Shown here piece after piece: positions 59,701-64,000 of a stretch of DNA of 64,000 bases. Source of the DNA: Epiperipatus broadwayi (Eukaryota > Onychophora > Udeonychophora > Euonychophora > Peripatidae); the NCBI GenBank assembly GCA_028023455.1, contig JAQFVV010012446.1, forward strand, positions 560,001-624,000, in the 5' to 3' direction. The notes beneath the pieces are model-generated. The model did no database searches. It was not told the origin of the DNA and saw nothing but the letters and a program-made list of their open reading frames with translations. Position 1 is the stretch's first letter, and the number at the start of each line of letters is the position of its first letter. The translations under genes and the position numbers were made by a program.

Positions 59701-59758
59701 AATCGCTTTTATATGCTAAATTATACATTGAATATATTTCTCTTTTCTGGACATCCAT
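41507..59758 (-). CDS. Arkadia-family RING-H2 E3 ubiquitin ligase (RNF111/RNF165-like)
   Basis: Gene-level entry; exons from 5' to 3' are 59684-59758, 58659-58767, 58161-58380, 54089-54241, 49144-49294, 45337-45450, 45151-45246 and 41507-41722. All join in phase into about 377 residues, close to vertebrate RNF165/ARK2C (about 350) and far shorter than RNF111 (about 1000). Features in order: His-rich and Cys-rich segments, [14 protein letters not shown], a Pro-rich exon, a His/Pro-rich exon, [14 protein letters not shown], then [12 protein letters not shown] and [13 protein letters not shown], and a RING-H2. The NRGA/TIER block is the family hallmark linked to Ski/SnoN degradation with phospho-Smads, amplifying TGF-beta/BMP/Nodal signals in the nucleus. 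The ATG at 59758 may be the start or internal, since an acceptor immediately precedes it. Confidence 0.88.
42160..43850. repeat. Cluster of mariner-type element ends in the last Arkadia intron
   Basis: The same left-end motif (AAAAAGTG.CTGGTTCTCTCT, a GCAGCGCCATCTCT-like run and AAGCATGTGTTTTGT) occurs on the plus strand near 42190, 43275 and 43490, and inverted near 42620-42700. The copies at 43150-43357 and 43365-43567 form a tandem direct repeat of about 210 bp. A transposase remnant lies at 43620-43815. Confidence 0.65.
43620..43815 (-). pseudogene. Mariner transposase N-terminal fragment
   Basis: On the minus strand it reads [20 protein letters not shown] and then CKNVFNIL, a stop, and [11 protein letters not shown]. 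This matches the first helix-turn-helix of mariner transposases (FC.KLGKTATETFEM, then VFEWFKRFK.GR.S..D). No catalytic D,D,D motif follows. The copy is truncated beside unrelated mariner ends. Confidence 0.65.
44170..44300. repeat. Diverged inverted repeat, 131 bp
   Basis: 44170-44212 (TTTAGATTCATAATCACTAG ... GTGATGTTCTAAC) pairs with inverted 44258-44300 (GTTCAGAACATCAC ... ATAAATCTAGA) at roughly three positions in four. Probably an old foldback element. Confidence 0.5.
45151..45246 (-). CDS. Arkadia exon with NRGA and IIER motifs
   Basis: The exon is 96 nt, phase 0 at both ends; acceptor TTATTAG, donor AAAAAG|GTTTGC. The 32 residues include [18 protein letters not shown] and PHKYKK, almost identical to human RNF165 ([21 protein letters not shown]). 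This short block is what the plus-strand paralog has partly lost. Confidence 0.93.
45337..45450 (-). CDS. Arkadia exon, Pro-rich with PRRLHS
   Basis: The exon is 114 nt, phase 0; acceptor CATTTGTAG, donor TATGAG|GTGAAT. It encodes [12 protein letters not shown], then [19 protein letters not shown]. The intron to the next exon is only 90 nt, the shortest in the gene. Confidence 0.85.
46265..46560 (+). pseudogene. LINE (CR1/Jockey-like) RT C-terminal fragment
   Basis: The frame contains [20 protein letters not shown] and then [10 protein letters not shown]. This fits the conserved end of CR1/Jockey-group RTs (..SF...G..LWNSLP..I....S...FK..LK). It is 5'-truncated and lies antisense in the Arkadia intron. 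Confidence 0.6.
47598..47902. mobile_element. pogo/Tc1-mariner-type MITE, 305 bp
   Basis: The left end is CAGGCAGTCCTCGACCTTCC, preceded by TA. The inverted right end is CAGATAGGTGATCCTCGACA, followed by TA. TA target duplications and CAGG..CCTCG ends are typical of pogo-like elements. There is no coding content. Confidence 0.75.
49144..49294 (-). CDS. Arkadia exon, His/Pro-rich
   Basis: The exon is 151 nt; acceptor AATTTCAG, donor TTTG|GTAAGA. It encodes 50 residues with [13 protein letters not shown], then two Pro runs, then [11 protein letters not shown]. His-rich tracts are typical of this family. The paralog's exon 12637-12720 is shorter and has lost most of the His and Pro residues. 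Confidence 0.85.
49620..49870 (+). pseudogene. Mariner left end and transposase N-terminus
   Basis: The left-end motif (CAGTGAAAAGATGACTGATT ... TTTTCATCTCTGAATCAATG) is followed about 80 bp later by a frame [20 protein letters not shown], then a stop. This is the mariner N-terminal HTH. It is related to the cluster at 42160-43850. Confidence 0.6.
49871..50779. other. Intron sequence, no recognisable feature
   Basis: AT-rich. Parts of 49880-50200 may be further decayed mariner sequence, but I see no motif. Confidence 0.35.
51130..51785 (+). pseudogene. RTE endonuclease domain
   Basis: Visible blocks are [40 protein letters not shown] followed by [12 protein letters not shown] (normally GDFNA), [23 protein letters not shown] and TGSDHRLVR. 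The D-F-N and S-D-H motifs are the metal and catalytic positions of AP-type LINE endonucleases. The frame shifts near 51470 and 51550. Confidence 0.8.
52270..53755 (+). pseudogene. RTE reverse transcriptase and C-terminus
   Basis: [11 protein letters not shown] (52400), [20 protein letters not shown] (52560), VDYEKAF (52793), a QGDSISP block (52968), [14 protein letters not shown] (53075, containing the F-A-D-D active site), KKTKVMN and [13 protein letters not shown], then [18 protein letters not shown] (53580) and [14 protein letters not shown]. Stops at 52493 and near 52730, 52880 and 53348 break it into pieces. The active-site Asp pair itself is preserved. Confidence 0.85.
54089..54241 (-). 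CDS. Arkadia exon, Pro-rich (NISPEAN)
   Basis: The exon is 153 nt; acceptor CCTATAG, donor GGAAT|GTAAGT. The first base completes Arg with the previous AG, and the last two bases (AT) join T to give Ile. It encodes [29 protein letters not shown] and [11 protein letters not shown]. The same 5' phase is seen in the paralog's exon 10227. Confidence 0.85.
54375..54482. repeat. 108-bp foldback element
   Basis: TTGTTAAAACAGGCAAAACT at the left is mirrored by AGTTTTTCCTGTTTTAACAA at the right, with arms of about 36 bp around a GC-richer loop. It lies in an Arkadia intron. A second small inverted pair (GTCATGTGATGTTT / AAATATCACATGAC) follows at 54512-54575. Confidence 0.75.
54969..55873. mobile_element. 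GGTA-terminus non-autonomous element, 905 bp, perfect 8-bp target duplication
   Basis: Ends are GATACTTATAACGTAATCGG (left) and inverted GGTAATTATAACGTAATCGG (right), extending through GCTTGGCCACTTGATGG. The flanks AACATTAA at 54961-54968 and 55874-55881 are identical. The interior has no transposase motif, but holds a GC-rich part at each end and a TTAGGG-like tract at 55532-55557. Probably a recent insertion, and probably mobilised by a Merlin-type transposase. Confidence 0.82.
55532..55557 (-). repeat. Short interstitial TTAGGG-like tract
   Basis: The plus strand reads CTAACCCTAAACTAACCCTA followed by ACCCTAC, i.e. three to four TTAGGG units on the minus strand, with one imperfect unit. 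Confidence 0.7.
56672..56771 (-). repeat. tRNA-derived SINE, family A, with long variable arm
   Basis: Minus strand: CTTTACAAGCAGTTGTCCCC, GGTTAGCGGGTTCGCTTCC, GCTGATGC, then TATGACACGTGAAAAAAAA. It belongs to the same subgroup as 25885-25978. Confidence 0.65.
56772..58160. other. Arkadia intron, no recognisable gene
   Basis: AT-rich. The only structure noted is a small perfect inverted pair ATGGCCACTGT / ACAGTGGCCAT at 58012-58022 and 58058-58068. An open stretch at 57649-57831 has no family resemblance. Confidence 0.4.
58161..58380 (-). CDS. Arkadia exon, His-rich then [17 protein letters not shown]
   Basis: The exon is 220 nt; acceptor TTTTTAAG, donor CAGAG|GTAGGG. It encodes [26 protein letters not shown], a short Pro/Ala run and a Gln/Arg-rich helix ([19 protein letters not shown]). 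The helix parallels the LLQQQLLEAQHRR region of RNF165. It has the same phases as paralog exons A2 and A2'. Confidence 0.88.
58659..58767 (-). CDS. Arkadia exon, Cys/His-rich
   Basis: The exon is 109 nt; acceptor TTATTTAG, donor TATCCCG|GTATTG. It encodes [15 protein letters not shown], then [16 protein letters not shown]. The Cys and His spacing could bind metal, but I know no named domain here. It ends on the G of a Glu codon, as exons A1 and A1' do. Confidence 0.75.
58916..58994. repeat. 79-bp palindrome
   Basis: ACTCTCCATATAGTAGTGCC is mirrored by GGTGATACTACTGTATGGAGAGT, with arms of about 28 bp and a 23-nt loop. Small foldback element between two Arkadia exons. Confidence 0.7.
59040..59395. 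mobile_element. Foldback element, same family as 23617-24002
   Basis: The outer arms (59110-59165 and 59336-59385, ATCAGCATTAAGCTATTGCA and inverse) enclose a core that shares ATGACG(C/T)..., AAATTTCGCCAGCGTCATTC and GCATTTGGGTTCGAAAAGAT with 23617-24002, but the part around the GACGCTGG motif is in the opposite orientation relative to the AAAAGATAGA part. Confidence 0.7.
59684..59758 (-). CDS. Most 5' recognisable Arkadia exon, 75 nt
   Basis: Acceptor CCTAATAG stands directly before ATGGATG, and the donor is GAAGCT|GTAAGT. It encodes 25 residues ([12 protein letters not shown] ... DLPAEEA) and joins phase 0 to 58767. With this ATG as start the protein is about the size of RNF165, which supports but does not prove it. 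Alternatively the exon is internal and further exons lie beyond 64000. Confidence 0.6.
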
Positions 59759-61190
59759 CTATTAGGAAATATGAATAAGAATTAATGAATTAAATATTAT
59801 ATTAGTATTCAACCAACTACTAAAACATTGGAGCTGCAAAATAAAATCATTTATAATTAGATATGTAAACATAAAGTCTATCTATTATTCGAGTATGTAT
59901 GTTCAGATGCTTCAAATCTCATCTGATGACCCAGAGTTTTTAATGAAATAGATGTTCGGTATGAAAAACTAGACTAGAAGACTATACTGAATAATAGTTC
60001 AAGATCTGCAACAGGTTTAAAGAGTGCTTCACAAATATGAGTGACATGATTGGTTATAAATATTTATCAATGTATTTATCAATTTATTATATATATTTAT
60101 AAAGTTTTAATTCAGAAATTTTAATTTTTTTTTGCATACAACCTCAAACACCTTATTATTTAAAAATATATTATTAAAAGCATTTTACTTTTAAAATATG
60201 TATATTTAAACTTATTCATGGACTAGGTCCGAATACGTTACTATAATACAGAAATCAGATTCCTAAAAAATCACTTTAAACAAACGTGCAAACAACACCC
60301 AACTTTCTTGTACTAATGTTGATCCTTTAGTGGATTAAAAATGGCCACTTTTATTTGATTCCGAGATTTTAAAAGATAAATGAACTAAGCACAAGATTTG
60401 AAATTTTGAAACCTTTTTTTTAACAGTGATGTTTGTAATTATTAATTATGCCAATTTACAATGTCAAATAACAAATCGGATGAAATCTCAATAAGCCTGT
60501 AAATAAATGATGACTATTTAATAGGACATGTTGAAAATATATTAACTTATTCTCAGATTAATTAACTTCAAATATATTACTATAATTCACGAAACAAATT
60601 CCTAAAACTTGTAAACAATATTCATTTTTCTGTACAAAGGTTAATTTACTGTTCAAATAAAAAATGGCCACTTTTATCTGACCCCTCAGGTTGTTAAATG
60701 GTAAATAAAGAGAGAGCTTTGTTTGCAAGAAAATGATTTTTTTAGGAATCTAATTTGTGAATAATAAAACACATACTCAGACTTAGTCGATTTATTAATA
60801 AATTTATACATTTTTAATATTATATATTTAATAGTCATGATTTATTTACAAACTTATTTTAAAATTAAGACATGTTTTGTTATTTGAAATTGTAAATTGA
60901 CTTAATTAACAATGACAAAAATTACTACTAAACAAAAAAGATTTAAACTTTCTAAGTATTGATGCTTACTTTATTTACTACTTTATTTACTATTTAAACA
61001 GCCAGAGGTCAAATAAAAAAGAACCATTTATAATCTGACCAATGATTTGTCATGAATATAAATAAGTAGGCATTGTTTGCAAGTTTAAAATGATTCTTTT
61101 GGAATTTGACTTCTGCATTATAATAATAAATTCTGACATAGTGGGTTCATGAAAAAGTTTATATATATATATTTTCATATGTCATATGTG
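59759..61190. other. No recognisable feature
   Basis: AT-rich. Two stretches resembling each other (around 60180-60380 and 60540-60690, both with AAAAATGGCCACTTTTAT) suggest an old repeat, with a third trace near 60990-61030. Confidence 0.4.
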
Positions 61191-61345
61191 CCAGTCAAAA
61201 TATGTTTATCCATCTAACATGAGCTGGAACTCACAAAATGTACTTCAAATCCAGTCAAGCCCAAGATTTAGGTCAGGGACCAGCCTGGATTTGAACCCAC
61301 TCTCTAAGCCCCAAATCAAACACCTAATGGATAACATAATAGTGA
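61190..61345 (-). repeat. tRNA-derived SINE, family D
   Basis: Minus strand: GTGGGTTCAAATCCAGGC (good B box) after a degenerate A box, then about 100 nt of unrelated tail (CTGACCTAAATCTTGGGCTT ...) up to a TA-rich end. Confidence 0.5.
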
Positions 61346-61724
61346 TGGCCCATGAGAATTAATCTTAATCCGGCCGACTAGCAAAGCTGAGCAAAACAAT
61401 GAGACATCTATTAACTATGACTATATTAAAATATACAGAAGCATGGCTGTAATATGTGGAAGTGGAGAAAAAAAGGAATTCGAACTACTCAAATAAGTTA
61501 GACAATAAAATATAGTTTAATATAATGAAAAATTATTTATATACATTTATAAATTAAATACATTAGTATGTGCATGAATGAGCAAGCGGTAGATAATTAC
61601 ATAGTGTCATTCACGCTATTATTTCTCATATGCTCTTTATTAGCTAAATAATATATTACAAAGAAACACGCATCTTTGGTGGGTCCAATATTAAGATGCC
61701 AATCAGTATTAGAAAGAATTACAT

Positions 61725-61800
61725 AATACTGCCATTAACGCTTTGATTTACGGTTCTGAAACGTGGTGACTAACATATGATTTAGGGAAGCGTTCTGAAA
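61725..61800 (+). pseudogene. LINE RT C-terminal scrap
   Basis: The frame reads AINALIYGSETW, a stop, LTYDLGKR, like the conserved LIYGSETW(T/A)LT...LKR of RTE-type LINEs. Too short for a clade call. Confidence 0.45.
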
Positions 61801-62271
61801 TTCATTATACATATGATATAAATTATTTTCACGCCATTGAGGTCGTGAAAATAAATAAGATACATTTGAAAAACATATTTGAAAATGACATTTGATTAGA
61901 TGACAAAATATTTAATGAAAAATTATTTTAATGATAGTAAGGCGAACGCTGTATTTTTCCCAAGGTACATAGATACTCTTAAATATAGATATATAAATTA
62001 CGAAGGTAGGATTGTATATGATTGAAATAAACTTAATTAATAAATAGAAGTAATTGGCATTTATATATATATCTTTTAAGCAAAGCTCAATTTTAATATT
62101 AGAGCATTAAAACTGGGTCATGAAGCAAAAGAAATAATAGTAATAATATGAAGAAGTTTGCGGTGCTGACATAATAGCCTAAAATAACTAAGAGGAAAAA
62201 GGTCGTGCTTCTGGATGAAAAATGAAATCTCACACTCCCTTCTTGGGTAGTGCTTAGAGAAAAGTGGATAG

Positions 62272-62455
62272 GCATGGCGTGGCCCAGACTTTTGCTGGTA
62301 TAACCGACGCGAGAGGCCTTTTATCTATGAAGTGTATATGCATAGCGTGTGCCAAACTTATGGGATCACCACCAGAGACTTTTGATACGAAGAAAGAATA
62401 TGCATAGCGTGTGCCAAACTTACAGGATCACCGCCAGAGGCATTTTTATATGAAG
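62272..62455 (+). repeat. Short tandem repeat of about 61-69 bp, three units
   Basis: Units begin GCATGGCGTGGCCCAGACTT (62272), GCATAGCGTGTGCCAAACTT (62341) and the same again (62402), each followed by GG.(A/T)..ACC..C..(A/G)GAG. It is richer in G+C than the surroundings. A B-box-like GGGTTCGAACTC follows at about 62475. Confidence 0.65.
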
Positions 62456-62499
62456 ACTTGAGAAGAAATCTATGGGTTCGAACTCGTCGTAACCCCCAG

Positions 62500-64000
62500 A
62501 TTAAGAAGCACGTATATATAGAATGAAGATGGGCTATATGACAGAAATGCAGTACGAATGAATGTCTCTAACGACATGAGATAAGTTTTACTGCTTTAAA
62601 AATAAATGACCCTTGTTTGAATACTATAATACGCCATGCAATTATAATATATATAGAGAGAGAATATTTCATTTAATAAAATATATGTTAAGATTTTATA
62701 TAGCAAAAGAAACATTAAGATTTAGATTTCAAATTAATAAAATACACGTTAAGATTTGATTTAGTAAGAGAAACATTAAGATTTTCCCCCATCCCTTCTT
62801 CTGCTAGTTAAAATAAATCAATCTCACCTTGATTTTACAATAACTGAAATATTTAAATACAAGATTTAAAATTTTAAGAGTATGGAAAATATAAGAAGAC
62901 TGGCAGTTATAGAAAATAATTAATGGGTCACTCTTTCAGAATTGAATAAAAACAAAACATTTTATAAGATTTCAAAGCGTTAATTAGCTTAAGTTCTAGA
63001 TTTACAGAGTTAAACAAATCAATTTTTATATTAAAAACGAACCTAAAATGTTGATTCATAAAACAATCTGGCGAACGTATTAATTAACAATACGTTATAT
63101 TTTAAGGGAACGTTAATAAACTTGATTCATGAAAGTTTACTTAAAAGACAGAAAAGATTTTTATAAATTAAGCTTGCCAGTTTGTTTGAGATTGGCAAAA
63201 CAATAATAATAATAATAATAATAAAAACATATATATATATATAAAATCAAGTAATAAATATCTGACCGCACCAAAATTAAAGAAAGGTTAAAAGCATATG
63301 AGATAGGATTAGATATAAAGAAATCATTTGAGAGCAAAATTACATTCACAGATATATATATATAAAAAAAGGCAAAGTTAAAGAATACATGAGAAGAGAT
63401 CTTGATAGATTATTTAGACTAAATTGACTATTAGGTGGCAGCTTGGAAATTTACCTTGCAATTTTAAGAATCCATTTTAAAGTATGGCATGTGCATGGCG
63501 AATTGAGGATCCAAATGAATTCTTCTTAATGACAGCAAGTTTCTATTAGCATTATTAAAGTTCTCCATCGGGCCTTTACTTCACTTGAAGGTAGCAGAAT
63601 ATTATGGCAGTGGAAAACGACCCACAAGGGTCAGGAAATGATGGATTTACTACTACATCATTTTAAGTTTGACCGCGATGTTAACAATCATTTCACTAGA
63701 GTAGCTAATCTCTTTCAATAATAGTTAATCTCTCTTATGATTCAAAATTCAGTCATTTTATACTTTTTCCATTATCAGTTGTTTTTGAAGATGCAATTGT
63801 TAGATAACATCCAAAAATAAATTCAAATCTATTTTCAGATTAGAAATAGATTTGACAACATGTTTTTAACACAAGTAAATCTTTAATCTACTTAATCCCA
63901 TTTATTTTAAGTAAAACTTTAATTAAAAAAAAAAACCTTCCCCAGATTAAAACAATAGTGCTTCCAACCCTTAATTATTTTTGGACAATTATCAACAGTC
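62500..64000. other. No recognisable gene; (AAT)n at 63200-63224
   Basis: AT-rich with a trinucleotide AAT tract followed by an AT run at 63227-63242. The 63420-63700 stretch is less AT-rich, but has no frame or motif I recognise. Confidence 0.45.

Overview
This is nuclear DNA from an animal. It is very AT-rich, has spliced genes with phase-consistent GT...AG introns of about 0.1 to 4.7 kb, AATAAA signals, and many decayed animal transposons (Merlin, hAT, mariner, pogo-type, RTE and other LINEs, Penelope-like elements, tRNA-derived SINEs). The taxon cannot be fixed from the sequence. An arthropod (perhaps a chelicerate) or a mollusc would fit. The domain content argues only for a metazoan with TGF-beta/Smad signalling.

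Two related RING-finger genes dominate, placed tail to tail. On the minus strand (3' end at 41507, most 5' recognisable exon ending at 59758) is an Arkadia-family E3 ubiquitin ligase (RNF111/RNF165-ARK2C type). Its eight exons join in phase into about 377 residues, with a His/Pro-rich middle, the NRGA and IIER motifs, and a C-terminal RING-H2. On the plus strand (2856-15697) is a much diverged paralog whose exons match those of the minus gene in order and mostly in phase. It keeps a complete RING-H2 but lacks the NRGA segment. A 1.6-kb block holding two of its exons has been duplicated in tandem, and the phases allow both pairs to be spliced in frame.

The 26 kb between the two 3' ends (15.8-41.3 kb) has no recognisable host gene. 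It contains two Penelope-like remnants, a decayed hAT element with other repeats nested in it, several foldback (long inverted repeat) elements, non-autonomous elements with GGTA termini, LINE fragments and SINEs. The introns of the minus gene carry a near full-length but broken RTE-type retrotransposon (50.8-53.8 kb, opposite strand), a cluster of mariner ends, a pogo-like element, foldback elements, and a 905-bp element with perfect 8-bp target duplications and a short (TTAGGG)n-like tract. The last 4 kb (59.8-64 kb) hold only repeat fragments.

No CRISPR array, rRNA gene, functional tRNA gene or bacterial-style operon is present. The most interesting observation is the divergent, partly self-duplicated Arkadia paralog facing its parent gene.
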